Assembly: GCF_009870125.1 (NCBI RefSeq)
Contig: NC_046679.1
Span: forward strand, 27,528,001-27,592,000
Direction: 5' to 3'
Source of the DNA: Drosophila pseudoobscura
Taxonomy: Eukaryota; Arthropoda; Insecta; Diptera; Drosophilidae
DNA: 64,000 nt
The stretch's first letter is position 1; each line of letters begins with the position of its first letter. The notes below the pieces were generated by a model that had not been told where the DNA came from, did not search any database, and saw only the letters and a program-made list of their open reading frames with translations. A program made the position numbers and the translations under genes. Positions 14,101-25,159 of this stretch are shown here, one piece after another.

Positions 14101-15117
14101 CTGGAAAATAAACTGGAATTCATTTTAATTTCACCATGTTATCAAATGTTTGCTTTGTACTTGGCTACAGTACCCATTTTTCTGGGTGCAGCCTATAATG
14201 ATATTCTATTTACAGATAAACAACATCTTCAGTTACAAAACAAAGTAACCAAAAATAGAACATAATAAGCCCATTTGTTTATGCAAAGTCATTACTATAT
14301 CGATTATAGAAACAGTTGCGCAATTAACGTTAAGACCTTATGGCCATAAAACTTACACGTTATTCTGATTCCGGCAATAAGTAAAACAATTTTGTGAATT
14401 AATGCTAATATGTGACATTTTAACAGCCGTAGACATAAAAACTTTTTCGCATTTATTGGAGAAAGTTTTCGTATAATATTGAAATGGTGGGATTTATGGA
14501 TTGAATTGGTTTGGATTTATTGCTGAATGATTTTGGGAATAAAAATGAATATTACAGGCAAAATTTGTTTACAATTGTTTGACAAAGTGAACTTTCCTAG
14601 ATGTTTGCTGGACCATTATTTATTAAAAATTCAGTTTCTTGTATTTTCCGTACAAAATAAATGTTTAGACTGAATCAAACATTTTTGTAAACGAAATCTA
14701 ACTGATGTTTCCAGCCATAAAATGATACTAAATGATGACCTAAGTCACTTTCTATATTCGATATGCTCCCAAGTTTGCGTCATGCTTCAACGTTTAATCT
14801 TTCAAAACCGCACAAAAAAACCTCAATTAGATCACTAAAATATTATTAATTCCTGCCACCCTACAGCGTTAGTCATGCCTGACAAATAATGAATAACGAA
14901 AACTGTTAAAAAGCGCCGATCGGACAAAAGAACACGAAGCCGCACAAAAAAAATTGACAAAAGCTAACCGCAACAATAGTACGTGAAATGTACACTCTCC
15001 CGACATTAATAAAGAATAATTAAATATAGTAATAAGTTATTTGGATTAAGGTCAAACATTTGCTACTCACTTGAGGCGCCATCGGAGGCGCTCCACAAAG
15101 CCGAGGTTCTTGTTCAT
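11182..15117 (-). CDS. alpha-Est7: Alpha-esterase 7 (malathion/OP-related carboxylesterase, 572 aa)
   Basis: This is the orthologue of Lucilia cuprina alphaE7, the esterase behind organophosphate resistance; it hydrolyses carboxylesters and sequesters organophosphates. The coding exons are 15117-15071, 13131-12819, 12720-12570, 12511-11948, 11881-11712 and 11655-11182 (573 codons). The 1.9-kb first intron (13132-15070) contains no gene that I can see. The oxyanion loop is HGGGF with Gly137, the nucleophile is Ser218 in GESAG, Trp251 is retained, Glu352 lies in NTSYEGL and His472 in GVSHADD. Residue numbers at 137, 218 and 251 match the published Lucilia numbering exactly, which supports the exon model. 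Both resistance positions are the susceptible type. It has the most introns in the cluster, with an extra one after LLWLP. The identity is the firmest among the esterases. Confidence 0.95.
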
Positions 15118-16665
15118 GTTCGACGACGGACGGACGGTCTAGTTAACCATAAACGAACCGATCAGTATTTTTTCTATAATTAGATGTCCCACGATCTCCA
15201 AAATGCGTTCCGTTGCGTTCCAGCGGCAAACTGAAACTGAAATTAAAAACAAACTTTTTCATATGGAATTCCAGCCGGCGGCCGACGAGAGCGAGCCAGC
15301 AGGCAGAATAGGCGAAAACAAGTGGCAAAAAAAAATTTAAAAATATACTACATTAACACAAATATCGGAATACAAATTAAACAAAAAAAAAACACACACA
15401 CACAGAAGAAAGAGGGGAGAAAGACAGCGGTTAGCGAGCGGAGAAAGAGAGGAGAGGAATATGTATGGCAGAAAGCAGATATTGTATTTCCAAGTGCGGA
15501 GCCAGAGAGATAAACAGAAAACAGCAGCAACAGAAACCAGAACTGGAAAAAGAAGACAGCACAGAGTCGAATATTTAGATACTCTACCATATACAAGATG
15601 GTTGAGTCACCTTTGGCTTTGATGTATGTGAAAATGTAGGATACTAGTTTTTTTAAGTGGAACAGAGCTGACAGTCAAAGTCTTTGATAACCTGACATAT
15701 ACTAGATTGGCTTTATGAGATAAACATGAATAATTTATAAATAAGATAGGTTCAAAATTTCTATGAGTTTATCCATAAAGTTTGTTGTGTTTGGTTTTAT
15801 TAACAAAAAAAGTTGGCACTCAGTGAAAGTTGATGGTGTACTTAACAAAGAAATTAAATGGATCTCAAAGTAGTAGAATTTATTAGATTTTTACAAAAGC
15901 AAAGAGTATGCACATTATATATTTCTTAGAACCAAAAATGATTTCCTCGAATGAGTAGCAAATATCTTCCCAAAACAAGTATAACCTCTGCTAATGAGTG
16001 TATACAAAAATCACAGTAACAACAACCGATCATTGAGCCGTGGAGAACGTAGAGAAGATGGAGAAGCGTGTGGGCTGTGTAGAGAGCTTTTGGTTTTTGT
16101 GGGGGCTTTGGAGCAGCGCACAACACCTCTTTAGACGCGCCTTAGGCGAATGCATAATAAATCGACACTGCGCAAAATGAAATCTTTATAAGCGAAGCCT
16201 TTTTTAGCACTGTAGACAAAGTTCTCAAGTCTTAGCTTAGGTCAGGCGAAAAGCCGGTTATCGAAGAGTGGGTCAACGTCGACGTCAGCACTAAGCACCA
16301 AACACCACTGTGATCGTGCCTGCGAAAAAAAAACACTGTAAACAAAACGAAACAATTTTACGGGCAGTTTTACGCATCGCTTGGACAAAAGCTCGGAGAT
16401 GTGGAGAGGGGCAAAAGCTGTTGCACAGCTTTGGAATAAGCTTTACAGCCAAAGCTTGTAAAGCAGTTATGGCCTGCAAGTGTATGGTATATAAAAAATA
16501 ATCTAGAAATCGTATAGAATGGGTTTTAAAATGAAGAAATTTTGATAGATCATTTCACAGAAATTTGTTAGTACGAATATCAGCACAAATTGTTGGTAAA
16601 TTGTGGCCCGCATTGCCTCTCAGAAGTAGAATACTTTTAGGAACACATTTATTCATTTCGGGTTT
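15118..16665. other. Intergenic region between alpha-Est7 and alpha-Est6
   Basis: This is the promoter side of alpha-Est7 and the 3' flank of alpha-Est6. A-rich DNA with AC/GA repeats lies at about 15380-15450. I see no gene or recognisable RNA in it. Confidence 0.5.
16648..16653 (-). terminator. Candidate poly(A) signal of alpha-Est6
   Basis: AATAAA occurs on the minus strand about 13 nt past the alpha-Est6 stop codon, which would give a very short 3' UTR. Confidence 0.4.
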
Positions 16666-18506
16666 TTAGGCACCATAAAGTTTAGCCTTATTATCATATA
16701 GACGATTCCACACCTCCAGGCCATCCTTTTCGTACTGCGTTATAAACTCTAGCTGATATCCTATATTCATAGCCTTGTAGGGCATCTTTTCGGTGAGGGG
16801 TGACCAGGGCTCCGACTTCGTTTCGGCACAATTAGGATCTCCAGTCTTCGCAAAGGCTGTCAGAATGCCCACCATCCTTTGTATAGTGAGATATTCAGCA
16901 GAGTCCAAGGGCAGTTTCTGTACGCCCTTCTTGTGAAACACATAGCCCATGTCATCGGCATGACAGACACCCCGCTTAATGTCATCGCCGCATAAACGAT
17001 TTCGCATTAGATTAAAACTCGAGGAATCAAAGTCGAAGCGGTACAGATAGGTGGGGGCCTGGGCATGGGCCAATCGAGATCGTACAACGCGATGTATACC
17101 ATGCCAGAAGAGTTTGTAGCTGAAGAGCTACAAAAAAGGGGAATTATTAGAAAATCTAAACCAGAGATGATTGGCTACTCACATCCAGAGTCTGCATCAC
17201 ATTCTTTTTGGTTATCCCTTGGGGTCCATAGTGATATTTGACTAGTTCCTTAGCACTAGCCTTGCGCACCTCTTCGGACATCGTGAGAAACAGTTCATAG
17301 GGCAGCACCATTGATGGTTCCTGTTTGAGGTAATCCAGCATAATGCCATTGCTCAGCTTGCAGAAGGGATAGAAGACCAATCCTTCGAAGGAGGTGCCGC
17401 CCAGCAGCAGGGGAACCTCTGTGGACCAGGCATCCCTCATCATGTCCAGATATGGCTGCTGGACCAAACCCCTCTCACACTTGGCCTCTTCCACGCCCGG
17501 CACAAACGGATAGAGAAAGCCAGAGCATCGATCGTGAAAGGTGTAGGCATTAAGAGCGTACTCCACCAATTTCTTGGCCTCCACCCAGCGAAGGTACCGC
17601 AGCATATCCTTCTCCCTGCGTGGTCCCACATAGCCAGCAGCCAGTGCCAATTGGCAGTACAAACTGGCTCCACCCGGGATCTGTGCCCACGGGTTCAGCA
17701 TCGAGCCAGACATCATAATGGCCTTATGGAAGAGGCACTTGGCCTGCGGCAGGCACATCATGAAATGCACCCCCACAGCCCCTGCGCTCTCGCCGAAAAG
17801 CGTGATGTTCTCCGGATCGCCATTGAAGTGCTGAATATGCTGTTTGATCCACTTGAGAGCCAGCAGTTGATCGTGCAGTCCCGCATTGCCGGGGACATTC
17901 GATTCGATGCTGGGCAAACTGAGAAATCCGAGAGCGCACAGCCGATAGTTGAAGATCACGTACACAATGTCCTTGGACATCAAATAATCCGGGCCGTACT
18001 TCTTCCGCGTGGCACCGCCAGTGCGAAAGGCACCACCATAGATATAGACCATGACGGGAAGAGGAGGCTTTGTTTTATCAAACTGAAAGAAAGAAATAAG
18101 TATTTGAAGACGCCACTTGATCTCCTGATCCTTCACTCACGTGCTTGGTGTAGACATTCAGGTAAAGGCAATCCTCACTGCCAATGGTGCTGCCTCCAAG
18201 TAACTCCATCTGCAGGGGTATGTCCCTTTCCTGTTGGGCATCTAGCTCCTGACCCTCCCATGGATCTGCAGGCTCTGGGGCCACAAAACGAAGATCAGCC
18301 AGCGGTGGTTTGCCAAAGGGAATGCCCTCAAAACTGAAGAACGGATCGCCATAAATGCCACACTGTCGGCGACCCTTCACACGGCCCATGGGCAGATCCA
18401 CGATCTTTGTTTCAGCATAACTACGTCTGGGAGTAAGACGGAGAGACCTGCACACCAACTGCAGATACTTTTTGTGGCTACAACCTGGCACATAAGGTTT
18501 CCACAT
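16666..18506 (-). CDS. alpha-Est6: Alpha-esterase 6 (carboxylesterase, 575 aa)
   Basis: The coding exons are 18506-18141, 18082-17183 and 17127-16666 (576 codons including the stop). The triad is intact: GESAG (Ser about 221), GTSFEGL and GVCHADD. The oxyanion loop is YGGAF, so the third glycine of the usual GGGF is Ala, as in alpha-Est5. I chose the in-frame ATG at 18506 because it gives an N-terminus of the usual length without the 5' intron found in most siblings. An alternative is an acceptor ending near 18448 (GTGTGCAG), which keeps the ancestral splice phase but would need an unseen upstream first exon and has a poor pyrimidine tract. The start codon lies only about 120 bp downstream of the Rtnl2 stop on the same strand, so its promoter must be very compact or lie within or beyond Rtnl2. 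Confidence 0.9.
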
Positions 18507-18628
18507 AATATAATCTAATTTATCGAAACATTTGAACGAAGTCTTAAACCTTTTTTGATGGCCAACTGAGATCAGTATTGCTTATAATTATAATGTAAAG
18601 ATTTCGATCTCAATACAACAAATAAGAA

Positions 18629-19655
18629 CTACATTTGTTTGGGAATCGGTGTCACATTTAGGACGTCACAGTCGGCGCAGCTACAGTCAGGGCTGTAGGT
18701 ATGATCCAAGAAGTCCACATTCTTTTCTTTCTTCTGTTTCTTAGGGGCTATGTCTTGGTTGGCCACCAGTGTCACATCCAAGACGTTACACTCGGCACAG
18801 CTGCAGTCAGGGTCATGCCCCTCCTCAAACATCGCAAAGAGCTTCAAATCATGTTCTTTCTGTGGAATATTTTCAAAATTTGCAGTTGTATTTTGTTCCT
18901 TAATGGTGTCCTCTTTAGGTTCTTCAATGTTTTGCTTGTTGGATTCACAAGTCGGGGGTTCAGCGTCCTGGAAGTGGACTTCATCTTCATCTTCTTTTTG
19001 GCTTTGAATAACTCCTATTTTGATCAGCAACTTATCTAAGTCTGTCTTCTTTAGATCGTACAACTTTGGCAAAGTAAATACCAAAATATGACCTTAAAAA
19101 AAAGAATGGAATCCTGATTTAAAATCTATAAAATAGAGATGGAAAAAACTCACCCATCAACAGCAGATTCATGAAATTCAAGTAATCCCCAAGCATATTA
19201 ATTAAACACAGTCCGGCCAACATCTTCAACGATTCTTGCAGATCCTCCACAAGCAGCAGCCCAATCATTTTGTTAATGAATGCATTCAACTTCACGACAG
19301 CCACTCCGGCCAGACGCATTGTCTCCTCTTCTGGTATGTTGCATGTCATCAAAACATGGAACCGATACGAATAGTATTCCTCATTGTTGTTCCTTCTGTT
19401 CCACAATTCCATGACCTCCACGAAGAAGCGATACCCCATGGCGCCAAGGATGATGGTGATGGCCAACATGCTCACCACACTGATTGCCGAATGGCTTATT
19501 GTGTCCACCAACAGGATCAGAATGATCGTAAAAACAAACAGTGTTCGCAGAAAGTTGCGCCACAGTACCAGGTTCTTCAGTTCCATCAGCAGCTGTCCAG
19601 TGCCTTGATCCTCCAGAGGACGTGGATTAATGCCAACAGCGTTTTGCGTAGCCAT
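18629..19655 (-). CDS. Rtnl2: Reticulon-like protein Rtnl2
   Basis: This gene encodes a membrane-shaping reticulon of tubular endoplasmic reticulum. The exons are 19655-19154 and 19092-18629 (321 aa), with a G-phase junction at GTGAGT/AAG. The reticulon homology domain covers residues about 28-185: the entry motif NLVLWRN, a first long hydrophobic hairpin (about 35-78), a hydrophilic loop with an acidic-then-hydrophobic LVEDLQESLK segment, and a second hairpin (about 145-175) followed by LPKLYDLKK. The tail is hydrophilic and carries two near-identical cysteine modules, PDCSCAECNVLDVT (from about 262) and PDCSCADCDVLNVT (from about 302). The ATG at 19655 has a good context (GAAATGG); an upstream GTG-initiated extension is rejected. 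The loop is diverged from Rtnl1-type reticulons, consistent with the faster-evolving Rtnl2 paralogue. The symbol rests on domain and locus. Confidence 0.82.
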
Positions 19656-19857
19656 TTCGTAAAATTTCTTATTAATCAGAGAAAAAAGAAAGCGCACTCG
19701 TTCAAGTTCTACGAATTCTTTTAGTATTCAGGGAAAACTATTTTTGCAAGGCCAACTATTGATTTTGAAACCAAAACCAAAAAATGATATTGTATGTGAC
19801 TCAAAATTAATAGATTTATGATCCAAAGCTTACTAGATCTATAATGGTGTGACTGTC

Positions 19858-19865
19858 TATCGATA
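19858..19865. promoter_or_regulatory. DRE palindrome TATCGATA in the probable Rtnl2 promoter
   Basis: This is a perfect DREF-binding palindrome about 200 bp upstream of the Rtnl2 ATG. It is flanked at 19844-19854 by TGGTGTGACTG, a near match to the reverse complement of Ohler motif 1 (M1BP site). On the minus strand a GTAAGC donor-like site lies nearby (about 19830), which could end a short 5' UTR exon. DRE plus motif 1 is typical of TATA-less broadly expressed fly promoters. Confidence 0.6.
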
Positions 19866-19880
19866 TCCCGATTGCCAGGC

Positions 19881-19907
19881 AACAGAGGGGCGTTACCACA
19901 TGACGCG
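19881..19907 (+). repeat. Dispersed 27-bp motif, diverged copy
   Basis: About 21 of 27 positions match the family described for 51431-51457. It lies beside the DRE of the Rtnl2 promoter. Confidence 0.5.
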
Positions 19908-20064
19908 GTAAAAGTGTAACCGAAACCATCCCGTACATGCACAAAAGTAGTTAGAAAATAGAATTTTCAAACGTTTTTAACACTATTTGTTTTGTTTAAA
20001 ACAACTTTCACAGAATTTCCGTTTTTGTTTATGGATCCCTAGAATATGAATGGACTGTGAATTC

Positions 20065-22096
20065 CTAGATTAAATTCTCTGGCTTATAAATGCTATCCCA
20101 CACTAGAAGTTTCGCATACTCCGGCAGATCCACAATCTTAACATCCTCACTTATGTTGACCACACGCTTGGGCGCCGACTTTTTCGCTGGCTGCCAGTCC
20201 ACTTCGCTAATTTCGGCACAATTCGGGTTGGAATTGGCAGCAAATGCCGTCCAAATGCCAATCATTCTCTGAATGGTTCGATATTCCCCTGATGTTTTCT
20301 CCAGTTTCCAGGATTCAGAGTTACGGAACAAATAGCTCAGGTCATCGGCATGGGCAACGCCTTTCTGTATGTTGTCGCCGCAGAATTTCTTACGATAGAA
20401 ATTAAAGTTCGGGGAATCAAAGTCAAAGCGATAGAAATATGTTGGGGCACGGGCATAGGCGAATCTGGCCTGCAAAGTGCGATTCAAGCCATGCCAGAAG
20501 ACCTTATAGGAATAGTACTAAATGGGGAGATAGATACAAGTTTAATAAAGATACAAATATCTGAAATATTTGTACTTACATCCAGCATATTCATAAAAAG
20601 CTCAGAGCTTGGTGTAGCATCGCCAAAGGTCATCTTGAGCATTCTCTCGCTGTACTCCAGATTCTCCTTCTCCGTACTAATCAAACGCACATCATGGGGG
20701 ACCATTTTCAGGGGATCCTGGCTTAAGGTATCCAAACCCTTGAGATTAGCCGCCACAGCGGGATACATAAAGAGACCCTCAAACGATGTGCCACCCAGCA
20801 TTGCAGGCAGATCGTTGGTCCACGCCTCGCGGGCCATTTCCACTGGCGATTTGGGCACCACGCAGTCCTCACCCACATACGACTCTATCGTGGGTCCAAA
20901 GGGGAAGAGCATACCATTCCGGCGATCCTCGGGCGTTAACAAACTGTGGCGAACTAGCTCCAATGCCGGCACCCCTCGCAAATGCTCGAGCACCTGTGCA
21001 TCCACATTCTCACCCGTGTAGCCATGGTGTTTGGCCAAACGATAGGCAAAGTCCGACCTCGGGGTATTCGACCAGTAGTTGTGGACGGTCCCCGACATCG
21101 GTATGGCTTTGTGGTAGAGTCCTCGCGTCTGCTCTGTGCACATCATGAAATGTGTGGAGCATCCGCCGGCACTCTCGCCGAAGACCGTTATATTTTCGGC
21201 ATCACCATTAAAGTGGGAAATGTATTTCTTAACCCATCGCAGAGCCAGTACCATATCCTTAAGCCCCGCATTGCCTGGAACTTTGAGACTGGGATCCGTG
21301 AGGGACAGAAAACCTGTAAAGAGAATTTTGAGAGGAATATTACGGTTTACGTCTTCTGGTGTGCAAAAGATCCTTTCTCTGCCGTAGAATGGATGGGGCT
21401 TGCGAATTTTGATTAGCAATCATGAAAAATATTGCACTATCATATCATAATCGTACAACAGCGTGAGAGTTTGAACCCTAACGATAACATTAATCATTGA
21501 TAAGATACCCACTCACTCACCCAAGCAGTCCACACGATAATTGAAAGTCACCAACAGAACATCTTTGGCCATAAAATAGTCAGGAGCATACAATTCGCGT
21601 GTGGCCTCGCCCACGGTGAAGGCCCCGCCGTAAATGTAGACCATGACCGGCAGAGGTTTTTCGCTCTACAAAAAGAAAACAATCAAAAACATCAATTATC
21701 ATAATCAATCCGATTGATTGTAGGTCTCTCTCTCTATCGCTCTCACCGGCTTGGCATAGACATTCAGATACAGGCAGTCCTCGTTGCCCTCGATCACCTG
21801 TGTCATGAAATTCTTTTGCACTGGCTTCTCCGCATAGTGGCTGCAGTCCAGCACACCAGTCCACGGCTCTACGGACACGGGGGCCCTGAAACGCAGCTCG
21901 CCAATCGGGGGCTTGGCAAAGGGCAGCCGCTCGTAGCTGTAGTACGTATCATCGTACAGGCTTTCACGCTTCACGCCCTTGATCTTGCCCAGCGGCAACG
22001 TAATTACACATTCGTCTGCTCTGCTAATGGGGAAATCACATTTACTCAAATGAAAAGCACAAATTCATTTCCATAAGCCACTCACGCTTTAGTCAT
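20065..22096 (-). CDS. alpha-Est5: Alpha-esterase 5 (carboxylesterase, 538 aa)
   Basis: The coding exons are 22096-22086 (only 11 nt), 22020-21747, 21665-21521, 21313-20580 and 20517-20065, in total 539 codons including the stop. The N-terminus is short (MTKAADECVITLPLG), lacking the roughly 30 leading residues of alpha-Est7 or -8. The triad is intact: GESAG (Ser about 191), GTSFEGL and GVAHADD. Two departures from the family are clear: the near-invariant FEGIP is YERLP, and the oxyanion loop is YGGAF. Known alpha-Est5 genes evolve fast in Drosophila, which fits. The enzyme is expected to be catalytic, though with altered acyl-pocket geometry. Confidence 0.92.
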
Positions 22097-22410
22097 AGCT
22101 CTGGTGTGACGGTCTGTTCGCCGCGCGTGTTTTCTGTCAACTGAAACTGAAAAAAAGCTACACAGGGGTCGCGTAAAACATGTCCACTGATAGAGCTTTC
22201 CCGTTTGTAGAGTTATCTGGAATTAGTTATGGTTCTATGGAAGATCTCTTATCAAGCTAAGGGGTTAATTAACATAGGTTTGTTGTTGTTCAGGAGATAA
22301 TGCTGGGTTTTATACAAATTAAATTATAAATCGTATTAAATTAAATGTTAAAAAAAGATTAGGCGGCTATTTCCTTAAACTTTGAAGGTTTGACGGCAGA
22401 AGGCAAAACC

Positions 22411-22437
22411 GACTGAGGGGCACTGCTGCATTACGCG
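22411..22437 (+). repeat. Dispersed 27-bp motif copy
   Basis: This copy has the core GAGGGGCACTGCTGCA followed by TTACGCG, differing from the family consensus at three or so positions. Confidence 0.7.
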
Positions 22438-22543
22438 TACATGTTCGAAATTATAACGATTCAATAAACTTTTAAATGCTACAAATTTCGGAATATGTGT
22501 GCATCAAAAACTCCAAGCCAAAGCTTTTTATTTGCAGAAACGC

Positions 22544-22570
22544 AACCGAGGGGCGCTGCAGCATGTCGCC
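22544..22570 (+). repeat. Dispersed 27-bp motif copy
   Basis: This copy reads AACCGAGGGGCGCTGC then AGCATGTCGCC. It is the same length as the consensus and on the same strand as the copy 133 bp to its left. Confidence 0.7.
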
Positions 22571-23091
22571 GAACACGTTTGAAGTGAAATTAAAGAGTTT
22601 TTAAGGAGCTATAAACTAAACATTAAAACTATTTACTGGGAACAATTTTTTTCAAGATATCCGCTACTAAGTATCTTTTAATGAATTTATGTCAGAAGCA
22701 CTGCGCGTTACGTATTTGACTATAATATTGTCTTTCCCTGTACTACGTGAGTACCGGAGTACAAAAATAGTTTTGAATCGTGTATTCCTATCTTATCCAT
22801 CAAATTTTATACATCAAAAAGTAAGTCTAAGGCCTTGCGCAATGCATAAAGTGTTGGATATAAACCAAAAAAGTAGAGATAATCTTTTAGACAAGCTAAT
22901 AAAATCTTTCGAAAAAACACCTCAAATATCTGGCATCTCTTAAAGCTAACCCCAAACCTAACTAAAGCTCTTATCTTTGACAAATTATAAAGAAGCTCAA
23001 GAGTCAATCCCAATGATTTGGATTTTGAAAACTTTCCAGACAAGCACACAAGATTGATAAGCAATCGATGGTCATCAGATTAGATTTGGGG

Positions 23092-23097
23092 TTTATT
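23092..23097 (-). terminator. Candidate poly(A) signal of alpha-Est4
   Basis: AATAAA occurs on the minus strand about 17 nt past the stop codon of alpha-Est4. Confidence 0.4.
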
Positions 23098-23113
23098 GGG
23101 TGCCAGGCTATAC

Positions 23114-24908
23114 TTAAAACAGAGCCACGCCCGCCTGTTCGTACAGGCGTTGGTAGAACATTAATTTCTGTCGCTCTGGCTGTGCTATGAACTTCAGTTC
23201 TTCATTTATATTGAGGATCATGCGTGGTCCGAATCGTGTGACGGGCTTCCATTGCACCAAAGGTTTGGTTAGCTCTGCATTGGGATCAGAGGTGGCGGCA
23301 AAGCTCACGAGCATCGCAACCATGCGACAGATGGTGACGTATTCCGGTCGGGATTTCTCCAGCTTAAAGGTGGCGGGGATCACATAGATGTAGCCCAGTT
23401 CATCCACATGGCTCACGCCGCGCTGCTCCTTACCAAAAAAACGAATGCGATACAGATTAAAGTCCGGGGAATCAAAGTCGAAGCGATAGACGTAGGTGGG
23501 TGCCTGTCCATACGACAATCGTGCCATTATAAAACGCTCCTGCGAGTGCATCATGTTGTGGGTCCAGAGATCTGTCAATCCATCCGTGTGCTCCATGACC
23601 AATCGATGACCGTGTGCCTGACAGAAATAATCGAGCAGCGACTGGCCCAGCTGTCGCCGCTGGCCGGGGTCGCAGCGATTGAGTAGCGTCTGCGGCAGGA
23701 CACACTCTGGATGCTTTTGTATCTGCTGCAGGGCTGTAGCATTCCTTAAAATCGGATTAAAGGTCAGTCCTTCGCCGCTATTGGCGCCTATAATCACGGG
23801 TATGCGATTACTCCAAGCCGTACGCTGCAGGACAATGGGTTCCGACAACAGCACCGCCTGGGGCGTCACATAACTCTCCACTGACGGCACAAAGGGCATC
23901 ATACGACCCAGCTCTTTTTCTAGGGGCGTCCAGAAATCTGCAGAGACCAACAGTTTTGGATCAGCGGCAGCTATGAACTCAAACACATTCGTGTCAATAT
24001 TCTCGCCCTCGTAGCCCAAGTGCTTAGCCAGACGATATTCCATATCGGGCAGACGATTCAGCTCTGGGGAGACGCCAGCCATGAGCACGGCCTTGTGGAA
24101 GAGATCCTCTGTTTGGGGTGTGACCAGCAGCAGTTGCACGGCCATGCTGCCAGAGCTGTGCCCAAATAGGGTGATCCTTTCGGGATCGCCATTGAAATTC
24201 CGGGCATTGGCCTTGATCCATTTGAGGGCTAGAATGAGGTCCTTGAGGCCAGCATTTCCGGGAATCTCCAGCGATGGATCCGCAAAGGAAAGGAAGCCTA
24301 AGAAATAAGAGATATAAGAGATGCCCCCTCTTCAAGCTCCACTCACCCAAAGGACCCAATCGGTGGCCAATGCTTATGTGAATGACATTCTCGCGCATGA
24401 AATAATCCGGTCCCCAGGCGCGCCGTGAAGCATCGCCGCCCTTGAAGCCTCCACCATGGACGTAGACCATCAGCGGCAAGGGCTCTTCGCTTTTCAACTA
24501 AAGAAAGAAATCCGTAAAACAGAATCGTCTCATGTTAAACCCAAAATTTCTCACCGTTTTCATAGAGATATTCAGATAAAGACAATCCTCGGAGCCCTCC
24601 ACTTGCTTCGTATAGCTGCTCACTTGGATGCACTTGTCCTGCGGCTTGCTGCAGTCCCGTATCCCATGCCAGGGCTTCAGAGCATGAGGCTCCTTAAATC
24701 GTAGTGTACCCAACGGGGGAACAGCATATGGTATGCCATCGAAACCATAAAACTCCTCATCGTATAGGGTTTTTAGCAGCACACCACGCACTCGGCCATG
24801 CGTTGTCTCCACCACTGGGGAGGTGGCTTCACTGCTGCAAAAGTGGAAAGAAAAGTGCAACTAGCAGAACAATTCGATGGCTAATGAATATACTCACTAG
24901 TCGGCCAT
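23114..24908 (-). CDS. alpha-Est4: Alpha-esterase 4 (carboxylesterase with GHSSG elbow, 541 aa)
   Basis: The coding exons are 24908-24898 (11 nt), 24834-24555, 24497-24347 and 24297-23114, in total 542 codons including the stop. The nucleophile elbow is GHSSG (Ser about 195) instead of the family GESAG: the residue before the Ser is His and the one after is Ser. The acid region is GANSGEGL and the His lies in GVSHVDE, so the three triad residues are still there. The oxyanion loop is HGGGF. The final intron that alpha-Est8, -7, -6, -5 and -3 share is missing, so the last exon is 1.2 kb. Synonymous naming to alpha-Est4 is by order; the D. melanogaster cluster also has an alpha-Est4a pseudogene, but this copy is intact. 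Confidence 0.9.
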
Positions 24909-25159
24909 CGTATCTGTACGCCAACAGCCTCAAACATAGACTGAAACCCCCTCTTCAGCGTCCATAACATTATCGAGCAAACGGATTGAGATAGCAGCAG
25001 CTTATCAACCTTAAAATATACTGATCGTTCTCTCTGTCGTATCTCAAAACAGCACAAACAAAGCAGAGACAAGAGGCTATCGTGGGTGCCCACTATTTGG
25101 AAATTTTTTAATGCACTTGGAATTTCGACAAAACATTGAAAAGGCATTTTTTTGAAGTG

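Larger units (their letters stand above)
22097..23113. other. alpha-Est5 upstream region and alpha-Est4 3' flank
   Basis: This is non-coding. A possible initiator (CTATCAGTGG on the minus strand, about 22175-22184) lies some 85 bp upstream of the alpha-Est5 ATG, without a clear TATA box. Two copies of the dispersed 27-bp motif (22411 and 22544) lie 315-475 bp upstream of the same start. Confidence 0.45.

Noticed and set aside
14770-14785. Possible further 27-bp motif copy (GCATGACGC on the minus strand)
   Set aside because: Only nine bases match and the left half of the motif is absent.
17534-18337. 267-codon plus-strand frame, and similar long plus-strand frames at 20350-21021, 25731-26567 and 33336-34142
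   Set aside because: They are antisense shadows of conserved esterase exons; their translations show no family of their own and the minus-strand frames have the catalytic motifs.
19656-19697. Upstream extension of Rtnl2
   Set aside because: It begins with GTG, not ATG; the ATG at 19655 has a good context and a family-typical N-terminus.
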